Source of the DNA: Iris pallida
Lineage: Eukaryota; Streptophyta; Magnoliopsida; Asparagales; Iridaceae
DNA length: 64,000 nucleotides
Reading direction: 5' to 3'
Assembly (NCBI GenBank): GCA_029216955.1
Contig: JANAVB010006998.1
Coordinates: 3,407,692 to 3,471,691, forward strand
Shown here: one piece after another, positions 23,478-36,062 of the stretch
How positions within the stretch are numbered: position 1 is the stretch's first letter
How the letters are laid out: each line of letters starts with the position of its first letter
Notes under the pieces: model-generated
Database searches by the model: none
Told to the model about the DNA's origin: nothing
What the model saw: only the letters and a program-made list of their open reading frames with translations
Made by a program: the position numbers and the translations under genes

Positions 23478-24471
23478 TGTTGGAGTTTTGGTTTTTTTTC
23501 CTTAGAAAACTTTAGTCCCACATCGGAAAAAACAAAGAGATTGTATCTCTATATATTAGCTTTGCTATTATTGGAGATGCACATGTGGTGTGGAGGTCCA
23601 CATGGGTTTGCCATGTGGGGTTATTTTTCTAATGGAAAAAAGGCTAAAATCAACAATTAAAGCATTCATGCTTTTTGCTCTTGGGAAATTTATTTCAATG
23701 GGAGCTAAGCTCCGTAGGGGCTTAGCGACTCGGACTCGGACTCATGTGGCGTTTTGTTGGCGCAAGTGGTTCAGTGCGCGGAGTGCAGGGAGCGCTGGGT
23801 GCGCGCAGTTGGCGCAACTTGCAGCAGAACGTGCGTTTGCATGTTCTGGACGGTTGCTACATGTTCGGGGTGGTTTTTACCACGTCCCTAATTTTGTGGC
23901 AACCGAACAGTTGCTGCAGGGCCTATATAAGGCATCCTCTCTCTCTCCAGGCTAGACATATACAAGTAAGAGGAGCCACCACAGAAAGTTTACGAAGTGT
24001 TTTTTAGCACAAGTAAACATAGAATTCAGAAGTGTTCTTTAACACAGTTCTGATCTTCCAGCAGCCTTCGAGAGAGAGAGAGAGGAAAGACGTCGCACCA
24101 GCGTTACTTTTGCACGGGAGTTCGTGTCCATCCGAGGAGTCAGAAGAGCAGGAGTGTTCCAAGTTCTCCGACGAACTTGCTGGTTCCTGGAAGCTATTCA
24201 TGTAGGGCGAATAAAGCTTTGAGCAACGGTAATTATTCACCCCAGCAGGAGTTGTTCCATCTTTCGCCAGTTACCTTCTTCGTTGCTGCCAGTAATTATG
24301 ATTGTATCTTCTTTTTAGAAGTACTACGATCTGATTGCTGTTGATTACGAAATCTTTTTAGATTCTCGTAATTCATAATCACCTTCCTTGAAGTGTTGAT
24401 TTGAAACATTATTTTTACAATTGTTTTATTTTCTCAGTTTTCTATCGAAAAATTGTGCTCCGTCACTAACA
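23478..24471 (+). repeat. 5' LTR of C1 (994 bp)
   Basis: It starts TGTTGGAGTTTTGG and ends CGTCACTAACA. The first 285 bp match 29503-29810. The end is placed by comparison with C2, where the LTR also ends ACTAACA followed by ATCTCAAAGC. A GC-rich, rapidly diverging repeat lies in the middle (23.75-23.85 kb), and GACTCG hexamers differ in number between LTRs (about 2 here, 5 in the 3' LTR). Confidence 0.85.
23924..23930 (+). promoter_or_regulatory. TATA box of the C1 LTR
   Basis: TATATAA in GGCCTATATAAGGCATCC, followed about 25 bp on by the CT-rich TCTCTCTCTCCAGG. The spacing and context are those of a plant pol II core promoter. The truncated 3' LTR lacks it. Confidence 0.65.
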
Positions 24472-24493
24472 ATCTCAAAGCTTTATTGCTACG

Positions 24494-27400
24494 ATGGAAA
24501 ACGTTAATGCTTCACTCCTCAATACTGACTTTTGTAAGTTAGAAAAGTTTGATGGAGAGCATTATCAAGTCTGGAAGAGGAAGGTTCATCTCACTCTTCA
24601 ACTCAGAGACGTTGATCACGTGCTTCTTGAAGAGGAACCTACCGTTCCAGATACTGGGTCTGCTACCGCAATCACTGCGGCTACTAAACTTCAGGCCAAA
24701 TGGTGAAGAAAAAATAGCATTTTCAGGCTGCTTATCCTGAATGCTGTGGAGGATTCCCTAGCAGAATCCTACAGTAAGAAGACATTTGCCAGAGACATAT
24801 GGGAGTCTCTGGAGAAACTGTACGAAGAAGACAAGAACTGGAGCAAGATATTTGTGGTTGAAAAATATCACAAATGGCCCTTTGAGGACGAGAAGTCCAT
24901 GTTGCCGCAGGTAAAAGAATTTCTGAAGCTGCGACAAAAGTTGGAAGACGAGGCGATGCCCCTCCCCGACAAGTTTATTGTTGGAGGGATTGTCTCAAAG
25001 CTCCCCGCTGGGTGGAGTAAGTTCTATGCAAATATGCATAGGAAGAAGCTTGAGATCAGCCTTAAAGATCTCTTGCAGGAAATCTATGTTGAGGACCAGA
25101 TGCAGGCTTAACTGAAGGTGGACGCACTGTCCAAGCAATTGGCTAACACCAATCTGGTTCATACCAAAGAACCAAGAAAAAAGCAGGCGGCTTCCCACAA
25201 CAAGAAGAAGGACCCTAACAATCTAAACGTGAAGGGGACTTCCTTCAAGCGAAAGAAGGCAAAGTCTCAGATGCCTTATTTCAAGTGTGGCAAGAAGGGC
25301 CACTTCAAGAATGAATGCAAAGCAAAGACCAACCAATCAGAGCAAGGAGAGCCTAGTAAGGTATCTATGATCAATGACGTTGTTGCTATGATTGCACAGG
25401 TTGATGCGGTAAGGACTGACTCTGACTGGTGGGTAGACACTGGAGCCTCCTGCCATGTCTGCTCCAGTAAGGAGTGGTTCACCACATACACACCTACTTC
25501 TGAAGTGGTTATGATAGCGAACCAGGCACAAGCTGAAGTGCTCGGGATCAGGACGGTGGTGTTGAAGCTGACTTCGGAGAAGTCTCTGACGCTTCAAGGC
25601 GTGAAGCACGTACCTGCTATCGCCAAGAACCTGATCTCAGGAGGCCTACTCTGCAACACAGACCTCAGGATGGACATCAATGTTGGCCAGATGGTGATGT
25701 CTATCAAGGGAACATATTTTGGGAAAGCTTTTTATACCGAAGGAATGTTCAAAATTCAGCTTGTAAATCAGTCTAATGTAATTAATGTGATTAATGAAAT
25801 CACTCTTTCTGCTTATACTCTTGAGTTGTGGCATAATAGGCTAGGACATGTTCATTGTAAACGAATAAACAGAATATCTAGTCTAGGACTTATCTCCAAG
25901 TGTGGGGGTAAGGTAGAGAAATGTGAAGTTTGTGCTCAAACAAAGATCACAAGGAAATCCTTTCCTCGGGTTAATCGAAGTACAAAACTTCTGGAGTTGG
26001 TACACTCCGATATATGTGACTTCAAACAGTTTTCTACAAAGGCCAGGATAAAGTATTTCATAACCTTCATCGATGACTTCTCAAAGTATGCGTTCGTCTA
26101 CTTGCTGAAGGCTAAAGATGAAACATTCGAGAAGTTCAAGAAGTTCAGAGCCGAAGCTGAGCGACAGACTGGACAACAACTCAAAAGAATAAGAAGTGAT
26201 CGAGATGGGGAGTACAGGTCTCATGAATTCGTATCGTTCTGCAAAGAACATAGAATTGTCAATGAGACTACGGCTCCGTACTCTCCTCAATCAAACAGAG
26301 TAGCAGAGAGGAAGAACAGAACGTTAACATAAATGGTTAACTCAATATTGTTGACTGCTAGTCTTTCTAAGTGCTACTGGAGAGAAGCTGCATTGACGGC
26401 CACTTTTATTCTAAATAGAGTGCCTCATGCAACTTCAGGCGTTACTCCTCATGAACTATGGTTCAAGATCAGACCTAACTTGAATGTCATTCGAGTGTGG
26501 GGGTGTCTGGCATATGTCAAGTTCCAGATCTGAAGATTCAGAAGCTTGGGACAAGGACTACTAAGACGATCTTCTTGGGGTATGCCGAGAAGAGTGATGC
26601 TCGGAGATTTTTTGATATTGAGTCAAATCATATCATTGAATCTCGCGACGCAGAATATTTTGAAGACAAATTTGTAAGGCACAAAAATATTGTTCTTGCG
26701 GATGTACCGGAGAACAATGATGGTGCACAGGAAACTGAAGTCTTCAATGAAGATGTGGTCCATAAAGATATTGTTGTTGAAACAACGGTTGAACCAGATC
26801 TCGTCGAGCCGTCAACGAAGCGAGTGAGGAGGCCAAAGGACTTCGGAAGTGACTTTGTCACCTATCATGTGGAAGCAGATCCGCTTACCTATGATGAGGC
26901 AATGAAGACCAGAGACGCAGTTTTCTGGAAGGAGGCGATTGACAATGAAATTGATTCCATCACCTCAAATAACACTTGGGTGTTGGTTGATCTTCCTGAA
27001 GGAACGAAACCCATCGGATGCAAATGGATCTTCAAGAAGAAGATGAAAGCATACGAAACTATTGACAAGTTCAAGACTAGGTTGGTAGCCAAGGGATTTT
27101 CTCAGAAGCAGGGGATTAACTACTTTGACACGTATGCTCCAGTGGCCCGGATGACCACCATCAGAATGTTGATTGCTCTCGCAGCAATACATAAGATGGT
27201 GATACATCAGATGGATGTGAAAATAGCTTTCCTAAATGGCGAGCTGACCGAAGAGATTTATATGCAACAGTCAGAGGAATTTGTCGTCAAGGGTCTTGAA
27301 GACAAAGTTTGCAAGTTGGTGAAATATTTGTACGGTCTTAAACATGTTCCCAAGATGTGGCATAAGAAATTTGACAAAGTTATAAGGTCAAATGGCTACA

Positions 27401-28416
27401 TGGTTAGCGAGACGGACAAGTGTGATTACACGAAGTTTGCTGGTGGAAGAGGTGTGATCGTTTTTCTGTACGTGGACGACATGCTTATCCTAGGTACGGA
27501 TATAGGTTGTGTCACGGAGATAAAGAAATTCATCTCCAGCAAGTTCAGTATGAAGGACTTGGGGGAAGTTGATGTGATCTTAGGGATCAAGATCATCCAG
27601 ACAGACACTGGACTGGCACTGTCACAGTCTCATTATATTGAGAAAATAATCACTCGTTATGGGTATCGGGATCTTCCAGGGATCGATACGCCGTACAGGT
27701 GTGATCTGAAGCTGAAGCCTAATTCAGGAAAAAGTGTCAGGCAGCTGGAGTATTCAAGCGTAATCGGGAGTTTGATGTATGCTACTACTGCCACAAGGCC
27801 TGACATAGCTTTCGCCAAAGGAATATTGAGTCGTTTTACTAGTAACCCAGGTGTTGAACACTGGAACGCTGTGAAACGGGTTATGAGATATCTCAAGAAG
27901 ACTCAGACATATACACTGTACTACAGCGAAGATCCGTCGATAGTGGAAGGCTTTAGTGATGTCAGCTGGTGCTCAGAGGTGGAGAGCGAGAGGTCCACAG
28001 GTGGATTCATTTTCACAATGGGTGGAGCTGCTATATCGTGGAAGTCGAAGAAGCAGACTATGCTCTCGCGGTCATCAATAGAATCTGAGTTCTTTGCACT
28101 TGATACCGCAGTCGAGAAAGCAGAATGGCTTCGGGAGCTCATGTATGATCTTCCAGTAGTTGGGATGCAAATACCGGTGATACCGATATACTGCGACAAC
28201 CAGACGACTGCGACGGTGGCATCAAATGACCTCTTCAATGAAAAGAAGAGGACTGTGCGGTTGAAGCACAGGGCAGTACACGATCTTATCAAGAGAGGTG
28301 TTATTGCAGTGATTGATGTTCGGAGTCAGGAGAACCTGGCAGATCCGTTCACCAAGGGCCTCAAGCGCCAGCTGGTCGATGACACATCTTGTAAAATAGG
28401 CTTGAAGGCATTCTGA
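24494..28416 (+). pseudogene. C1 Copia gag-pol polyprotein, disrupted
   Basis: The frame starts with the Met of MENVNASLLNTDF, 23 nt after the LTR. Gag (KFDGEHYQVWKRKV, then ESLEKLYEEDKNWSKIF) is followed by a zinc knuckle reading YFKCGKKGHFKNEC, whose first Cys is lost. Next are the protease (WWVDTGASCHVC, active-site DTG intact), the pre-integrase finger (LWHNRLGHVHCKRI, CEVCAQTK), integrase D,D,E (HSDICDF, RSDRDGEY, SNRVAERKNRTL), RT (QMDVKIAFLNGELTEEIYMQ; LYVDDMLILG) and RNase H (GFSDVSWCSEVESERSTGGF; SSIESEFFALDTAVEKAEWL; ENLADPFTKGL). In-frame stops lie at about 24704, 25109 and 26330, and a 1-nt deletion near 26515 shifts frame before the RT part, compared with C2. RT and RNase H (26497-28416) remain open over 639 codons. 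The MKDLGEVDVILGIKI motif resembles Tork/TAR-type Copia elements. Confidence 0.93.
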
Positions 28417-28475
28417 TATTGTATTATTGTATTCCTACCATAAAGTTTTATGCTAATAGTTCAAAGAGAAATCTA

Positions 28476-29220
28476 CTAGGCAGTTAGCTTTTGGTTCAAG
28501 GAAGGACCACTAATCGAAAGAATATCAGGAACGGTAGGCACATGTTCTATTGGGCATGGAGAGGTTATGGACCTATAACCACTGTTGTCTACTGTTGTTT
28601 TCTGCGAAAAATGGTTCCTGTGGGAAGGTTGGCTTAATTGCCTTAATGAGTTCTCAGGCAGAGTGAATGCCTGGTGTGCTTTACATGAAGCACGGTAGAG
28701 AAGCACTACAAGGAGTGAAACTCCATGCTACAGTGGGGTGACTCCACAATGAGGTTCCTATATGTAGGGTACTGCCCAGGAATAGTATAAAGCCTCGGCT
28801 TTGTAGGCCAAGTCACAGCGGCGTAGCACCGCAAATAGGCAGTTAGCCTAATGCTGTATGTTAAAAATAAAGAGGGGTGTAGTCATCACTACAAAGAGAA
28901 AGAGTTCCTTATGTTACAGTGGCACGACACCACGATGAGGTACCCGGTTAGGGATAAAGCCTCGGCCTTGCAAGCCATGTCGTTACGGCGTAACACCGCA
29001 AGGGTGCCTAAGGCTTCATGCTGGGTAGTTTGGCACTACAAAGATGCGGTTGCCTCATGCTACGGTAGTATGACACTACGATGAGGTTTCCGGTACGGGG
29101 TAAGGCCTCGGGTTTATGCCATGTCATAGCGACGTAGTACCGCAAGGGAAGCGCAAAGCGCTTCATGCCATGTCTCTTTATAATGAACTCACCTATAGTG
29201 TATGGACAAAGAGATATCAT
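28476..29220 (+). repeat. Modular repeats in the C1 3' non-coding region
   Basis: About three degenerate modules of 150-200 bp follow the pol stop. Each runs: CACTACAAAG, then CATGCTACAGTGG with an inverted partner, CACNATGAGGT, TAAAGCCTCGGCTTTG (itself self-complementary) and GGCGTAGCACCGCAA. Equivalent modules occur, inverted, in C2 at 36760-37240. No protein is encoded; the preserved short palindromes suggest RNA structure. Confidence 0.75.
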
Positions 29221-29502
29221 GCCGTCTCTTGAGGGTAAACTTATAGACGCCCAAAATTATACACTGAAACTAGGCTGGCACAAGTCCTTTAATGTGTAGC
29301 CAGAATCACATGTAACTACATTATGTGAGTGGAAAGAATTTCAGCTATGATTCAAAATTCAAGGCTTAGTCCATTCTTGTATTATAGTCTGATTTTTGAT
29401 CCATGCGGGAATATTTAAGTCGTCAGCGACATCTCTCCTAATGCATGATGGACAGTTACTGTGGGGAACGCTTATACCCATATATAGAGATATATGGGGG
29501 AT

Positions 29503-29938
29503 TGTTGGAGTTTTAGGTTTTTTTAGAAAACTTTAGTCCCACATCGGAAAAAACAAAGAGATTGTATCTCTATATATTAGCTTTGCTATTATTGGAGATG
29601 CACATGTGGTGTGGAGGTGCACATGGGTTTGCCATGTGGGATTATTTTTCAAATAGAAAAAAGGCTAAAATCAATAATTAAAGCATTCATGCTTTTTGCT
29701 CTTGGGAAATTTATTTCCATGGGAGATAAGCCCTGTAGGGGCTTAGCGACTCGGACTCGGACTCGGACTCGGACTCGGGCTCATGAGGCGTAATATGGCA
29801 TTTTGTTGGCGTACTTCGCACTTAGCACGTCAGCATCTTCGCTAGGCGCATAGTGCGCTTTAGTAGCGCTCATTGCGTGAGCCACGTTGCGCTGCCACGT
29901 TGCGTGCCACAGGTTGCGCGACCAGGTTGCACGACATG
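29503..29938 (+). repeat. Truncated 3' LTR of C1
   Basis: It starts TGTTGGAGTTTTAGG after the purine tract and follows the 5' LTR to about 29810. It then passes into a GC-rich repeat (GTTGCG-rich) that no longer aligns, and ends where AT-rich Gypsy LTR sequence begins. Promoter and U5 are missing. Confidence 0.75.
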
Positions 29939-31773
29939 GTTAGAATAAACAATAGCTTGCATTAAGAGATAGAATATAATTTCCATGCTAATCACGAGCA
30001 AGCATTCAGGCAAGGCCAATTAATTCCTACGGCTTGCTATCATTAGCCAACTAGGGTTATCACAGGCCTAGTCACTAGCAAGATGCAATAAGATGTTCCC
30101 GCAGTCACAAGCCCGACAGCTATCCAGGTTATCCTTGCAAGGTAATTTACAAGAGTTACAAGAGTTATTAAGATTACTGGTGCACTTTCAGTACTTATGT
30201 TTTCAAGAAATGCCACACATGATAATGGGCTAGAAATGTGCCCTACTCATCGGCAGGCTACAAGTCCCTCAGGTGTGGCATGGATAAAGGGATCACATGT
30301 AATTAGGAAGAATCTTTCTATATGAACTACTTAATCAATATAGTCACTAACCTAATCAGATTCATTATAAATTCCTGACCGTAGTAACCAGGAATCCATG
30401 TCCTAGACATGATGTAAGATGAGACAGGTAGCTTGTACAGGCACAATCAAGAAAGTCAACCATGATATCAAGACAAGAGTTACTTAGCAAGTCAGGGTAG
30501 CTGTCGCAACAGCCTTTCAAGGTTATATATATAATGTCAGGTTACTTGTCATGTCAAGAGTACGTGTCTGGAGTACGCATCAACGGGCCACTTATCAAGA
30601 GTTATCAAGACGGGTTCATATTATCATGTTCAAGTGAAGTTCAAGTTACTATCTCAAGACTGTAAAGTGTTAAATCGGGTCGTCGTAATTTAGGCCAAAT
30701 ATAGAAAAAAACATACAAAGAAGATCGAGAATACCCATGTGTGATTGAAATTATAAGTCACATATGAACTCTGATTAAAGTGAGACACGAAGATTTTTGA
30801 AGCCAAGACAAAGATCTACAACTTTTATGTTTTGAGTTTTTCAAGATTCTAGCTACAAAATAGCCTAAACGGGCAACAATAATCTTTTAGAGTGATTCGT
30901 GCAAGAGCAAAAGGCGCATGGCGCAAGGTGCAAGGCATGCGAGGTGCAAGGTACACGAGGTGTAAGGTGCACGAGGTACGCGAGTTGCAAGGTACGCGAA
31001 CCAAAAGGTACGCGAGGTGCAAGGTGCACGGGGTGCACGAACCAAAATGTGTACGAGGTTCAAGGTGCACAAACAAATAGGTGCATAAGGTGTAAGGTAC
31101 GCGAACCAAAAGGTACACGAGGTGGAAGGTGTACAGACCAAAAGATGCATGAGGTACAAGGTACGCGAGGTGTTGTCCCTACCAGAAAGCTTTTGGCCAT
31201 AGACTTTTAGAAACTTTCAATGTCCATAACTTGGACTAAAGGACTCGAAATTGGGCAAAATAAAGGTCTAAACTGAATGAAATTGAATTTCCTGCACCAT
31301 GGAAAAGTAGTTTTCGAAAATAACAAAGTTTAAGAGATCAAAACCAAAAAAATAAAAAACTATAAACTTAGATCTACAAAAATGTAACCATCAAAACCAA
31401 CATCTGCAAGTTCTAAAGAGGCTTAGAGTCAAGCAAGGTAGACAATGGAACAATAAAATTTGAGGTCTATCATGAAGCAAGTTGCACTTGCTTAGGGCTT
31501 GGTAGGTGGAAGGAGTAAATGAAGAAGATGAAGAAGTAATGAGAAATAATAGAGGAGAGAGAGAGAGAGGAGTTAGTTTTTATACAAACCTTTCTCATCT
31601 CAAACCAAAAGTCAAGCCAAGACAAGTCCAGTTGAACCAAACCAAATTAAACCAAGGCAAGATTAAACCAAGACTAGGCTAAGCAAGACAAATTAAAATA
31701 TGGTTCACCTAACAAAAGTCAGAATTTAGTAGATGTATACTAAAAATACGTATAACGGAAAACGGGAGTGACA
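29939..31773 (-). mobile_element. 3' LTR of Gypsy element G3, truncated on its left
   Basis: The right edge ACGGGAGTGACA at 31773 is followed by the same polypurine-like motif as in E2 (31774 onwards: ACTCTATCCACC then TTTCGTCCTCGG). The left edge TGTCACG is absent; C1 sequence abuts instead. The LTR holds a tandem-repeat block at 30905-31170 at the position of the E2 38-bp repeats. It is otherwise non-coding. Confidence 0.75.
30905..31170 (-). repeat. Low-complexity tandem repeats in the G3 LTR
   Basis: Many degenerate copies of about 10-20 bp, built from GCAAGGTGCACGAGGT and GGTACGCGAACCAAAA. The ORFs on both strands here are artefacts of the periodicity. Confidence 0.85.
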
Positions 31774-31939
31774 ACTCTATCCACCTTAAAATAATTTCGT
31801 CCTCGGAATTTAATCAAAAGACTAGAGATGTCGGGGCAAGCTACACTAACCATATGCAATCTACGACTAGCAGTTAATTAAGCAATTATTTATACAAGCA
31901 AGAAATTAAAAGCATAAGGCATAAAAAATATATTATACC

Positions 31940-34900
31940 TTATGAGTCAAACAGGTAAGGATATCGCGATTGGATATCATCCTCATGTTTCCAAGTTGAC
32001 TCACCCAAAGAGTGATGATCCCAAGCAACACGGACTAAACTAATAGTCTTGTTCTTGAGAATCTTCTCCCTTCTGTCTAATATGGATATGGGACCTTCCT
32101 CATACGAAAGGTTGGTACCAACAACCCATTTCGAATGATCAAGGATATGGCTCGAATCTAAAATGTACCATCGTAATTGGGATACATGGAATACGTCATG
32201 TACCTTATGTAATGACGACGAAAGAGCGAGACGATATGACACATTACCTACTCGCTTGAGAATATCAAATGGCCCTATATACCTATGACTAAGCTTTTCC
32301 TATACACCGAATCGAATGACGCCACGGGTTGGCAAGATCCTAAGGAATACGTGGTCGCCGATAGAAAACTCAAGAGGACGCCGATAAGAATCGGTCCAAT
32401 GGTGCTGACGATCTTGTGCAACTCGAAGATGATATCTAACTTGTCTGACCACTTCGATAGTCTGCGTAACCATTTTTGGACCAAGCGTCTGCCTCTTGCC
32501 TACATCATCCCAGGCTAAGGGTGATATGTACTTTCTTTCATACAGTGCCTTAAACGGTGCCATCAGGATACTGGCATAGAAACTATTATTATAGGAGGAC
32601 TCCACTAAGTGTAGGTGATCTTCCTACGAACCACCGAAGTCTAGTGTACATAATCGTTACATATCTTCAAGAGTTTGAATTGTACGCTCTAACTAACCAT
32701 CTGTTTGTGGATGATAAGCTGAACTAAACTTGACATGAGATCGTAAACTCTTTTGAAGACTCCGCCAAAAGTGCAACATAAATCTTGAATCTCTATCGGA
32801 TACGATGCTGACTGGCACTCCATACAATCTGACTATCTGTCTGAGATACATCTCTGCTAGCTGATCCGTCGACTGACCAATCATGAAAGGAAAAAATGAG
32901 CTACCCTGGTGAGTCGGTCAACTATAACCCATATAACATCTCTTCCAACAAGGGATTTAGGTGACCCAGTTACAAAATCTATGGTAATATGCTCCCACTT
33001 CCATTTTAGGATTGATAAAGATTGAAGAAGTCCTGCTGGTCTCTGATATTCAGCTTTAACTTGTTGGCAAACTAAACAACGAGAGACAAACTGAGCTATC
33101 TCCCTCTTCATGCCATTCTACCAGAATACTGACGGATATCACGGTACATCTTCGTACCATCCGGATGAATTGAATACTGTGAATCTCTGCCATGATCTCC
33201 TTCCTGATCTCACCATTGGGTACACAAAGATGCCTTCCATGTCGAAGCATGCCATCTTCATGAATGCATAACTCTACTCTTCATCCTGCTTTACATTCTG
33301 CCCTAAGCCGCTGAATCTTAAAATTCGATGACTGTGCTATCTTGATCCTCTCTACTATACTGGACTGAACTTGCATACTGGCCATTAATGCTACATTGGT
33401 AGGAAGAACTATCTCTATTCCCATCTTCTGAAGATCTACTAATAACTCGAGTTGTGCTGTTAGAAAATAAGCTCCTGTTCTTCTACTCAACGCATCTGCA
33501 ACTACATTAGCCTTCCCAGGATGATACTACAGGTTGATATCATAATCTGCTAGCAACTCTAGCCACCTTCTCTGACACATATTAAGATCCTTCTGGGTAA
33601 ACACATACTTAATCTTGTGGTCGATGAAAATCTCTACCCGATCTCCGTATAAGTAATGCCTCTAAAGCTTAAGGGCAAAACCTCCGCTGCTAACTCCAAG
33701 TCCTGGGTTGGATAATTTCTCTCATGATCACGAAGCTGACGTGATGCATAAGCTACTACCCTGTCATGCTACATCAAGACGCATCCCAATCCTCTGTCTG
33801 AAGCATCACAATAAACTAAAAATCATCCAGTTCCATCTGGAAGCGTGAGAATGGGTGTCGTCATTAATCCTTGCTTTAACTTTTCGAATAAACTCTGACA
33901 CTCTGTTGTCCAAGCAAACTGCACATCCTTGCGGGTCAACTGTATCAATAGTGCTGAAATCCGAGCAAAATCTGACATAAATCGTCGGTAATAGCCGGCC
34001 AATCCTTGGAAACTACAAACTTCTGCAACGGTGCTAGGTGCTGGCCATGTCTCTATAGCCACTATCTTCTGGTGGTCCATTTTTACTCCACCTCTGGTGA
34101 TGATGTGACCTAAGTATGAAATGCGATAAAGCCAAAATTCGTACTTACTGAACTTCATGTACAACTGGTGCTTTTTGAGAATCCGAAGGACTATTAGGAG
34201 ATGCTGCTCATGCTCTGCTTCATTCTTGCTATAGACTAAGATGTCATCTATAAACACTATCATAAATTGATCTAAATAGGGCATAAAGATACGATTCATG
34301 ATATCCATGAATACTGCTAGCGCATTGGTCGCTCCGAATGGCATAACGAAAAACTCCCAATGTCCATATCTAGATCTGAATGTCGTCTTCGGGATGTCTT
34401 GTTCTCTGACTCAGATTTGATGGTACCCTGACCATAAGTCAATCTTCGAGAATATTGCTGCCCCACTGAGTTAAACGAATAAATCATCTATCCTTGGTAG
34501 GGATATTTATTCTTAATTGTTACAGAATTCAAGGTACGATAATCAATACATAATCTTGACATACTATCCTTCTTCTTCACAAAAAGCATCGGGGCTCCCC
34601 AACGTGATCCGCTAGCACGAATGAATCCCTTGGTTATGAGTTCTTCAATCATCTTGTACAGGATCTCCAACTCTGAGGGTGCCATTCTATAAACTCTCTC
34701 TGATACTGGTGCCGTCCCTGGAATCAAATCAATGGTGAACTCTATCTCTCTCTGGCGACATGCCTGGAAGCTCTTCGGGAAATACATCAAGAAATTCTTC
34801 TACTATTCTGGAAAACTGAACTGCTGCTGCTACCGCCATCCGCAAGATATATGGAGATGATTCTACTTCGTATCTAGAAAATGAAAACTCTTTTTTGCCG

Positions 34901-35284
34901 AGAATACCAAAAATAATCTTGCCAACATGGCAGTCTATTCTATCATAATGACCCTTCAACCAATCCATTCCTAGGACCACATCATAGTCGGCCATCAGAA
35001 ATTCTATCAACCTACCGGAAAACTATCTACCGCTAACTATGATTCGACACGAGGAAAAGACTCTATCTACTCCCATATGACCAATACCAGTAAGTATATT
35101 GAGCCTTACTCATAATAAATCAGGCTCCGGTCCTATCCGTGTAGCAAATTGTACAGACATAAATGAATGCGATGCACCCGAATCAAATAATACTGATGTT
35201 GAAAAAGAGTTTACGAGAATGGTACCTACCACCACCTCACATGATGCCAATTCTTCTGCCACGGCCAGATCCATAGCTTGACCC
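31940..35284 (-). pseudogene. G3 Gypsy pol (protease to chromodomain), heavily decayed
   Basis: From right to left are the protease (VLFDSGASHSFM, intact D-S-G, near 35180), DVVLGMDWL, and RT ([47 protein letters not shown] with the FIDD box; [15 protein letters not shown]). RNase H remnants follow (33.5-33.8 kb), then the integrase zinc region ([19 protein letters not shown]), the core (SDRDSRFMLHF; YHPQTDG followed by a TAG where Gln is expected) and a chromodomain ([19 protein letters not shown], 31940-32100). Frames change at least six times. It is the same clade as E2 but a distinct family. The protease N-terminus ends exactly at the C2 insertion; the Gag part continues at 54453. Confidence 0.9.
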
Positions 35285-35742
35285 TGTTAGTCTCGGGGCT
35301 TAACCAAAGATGGAAAACTGATGCAATCGAGATCTGAGATGTCATACAAAAAAACTTTGCAGTAATCAAACTCAAGATCGACGATGATGCAAAAACCTAA
35401 ATAGCCAGATTACAATAACAAGGAGGGAAATAGAGAAGAGAAGATCTCTCGTTCTTCCTTGCAAATATGTTGCAATTGGGACAGAACGAGTTACAATAAT
35501 GTAGGAAAAGATGAGATGAAGAAAAGTTATTGGGGGTGTCAAAACACCGTTGCTCAAAGCAAGATTTGTCCCACACGAATTGCTTCCAGGAACCAGCAAG
35601 TTGAAGAACTTGTGGAACGCTCGAAGTCACCTCTGTTCTGACTCCTCGGATGGACTTGCAATGGAGCAACAACTCCCTCTCTTTCTCTCTCTTTTCTGAC
35701 TTATAAAATTCGTTGTCACTCACAAAGGAGGCCAGAAGAGAG

Positions 35743-35750
35743 TATATATA
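35743..35750 (-). promoter_or_regulatory. TATA box of the C2 LTR
   Basis: TATATATA in CTCTCTATATATACTCTCTT on the minus strand. The same sequence is at 51033-51040 in the 5' LTR. Confidence 0.55.
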
Positions 35751-35779
35751 GAGAGGGTGGAAACCCTAACTGCCTTTTC

Positions 35780-36062
35780 AGTTATAGAAAGATTGAATTA
35801 AATCTCACAAAGATAGCAATGAAATTAATTCAAATCTTATGGAAAGATTGAATTAAGTCCCACAAAGATGGCAACGAAATTAATTCAAATATTATGGAAA
35901 GATTGAATCAAATCCCACAAAGATGGCAACGAAATTAATTCAAATCCTACAAAGATAGCAATAAAATTAATTCAAATCTTATGGAAAGATTGAATTAAAT
36001 CCCACAAAGATGGCAACGAAATTAATTCAAATCTTATAGAAAGATTGAATTAAATCCCACAA
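35780..36062 (-). repeat. ~55-bp tandem repeats in the C2 3' LTR
   Basis: About five copies of a unit with the motifs CTTATGGAAAGATTGAATTA, AATCCCACAAAGATGGCAAC and GAAATTAATTCAA. They lie upstream of the TATA box, in U3, where such repeats often act as enhancers. The counterpart is at 51080-51353. Confidence 0.85.

Larger units (their letters stand above)
23478..29938 (+). mobile_element. C1: Ty1/Copia retrotransposon with truncated 3' LTR
   Basis: The parts are a 5' LTR (23478-24471), a gag-pol region (24494-28416) in Copia order (Gag, protease, integrase, RT, RNase H), a long repeated 3' non-coding stretch, a purine-rich tract (TATATGGGGGAT) and the start of a 3' LTR at 29503. The 3' LTR loses homology after about 310 bp and stops near 29938, where Gypsy LTR sequence begins, so no target duplication can be shown (left flank ATAAC). 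Pol is broken by stops and a frameshift. It is closely related to C2 in coding sequence and in the 3' non-coding modules. Confidence 0.9.

Noticed and set aside
28476..29220. Regularly spaced repeats suggesting a CRISPR array
   Set aside because: Units are long, degenerate and adjacent, lie between Copia pol and LTR, and the window is plant nuclear DNA.
30892..31210. Repetitive Cys/Arg/Gly-rich ORFs on both strands
   Set aside because: Artefact of short-period tandem repeats in the G3 LTR.
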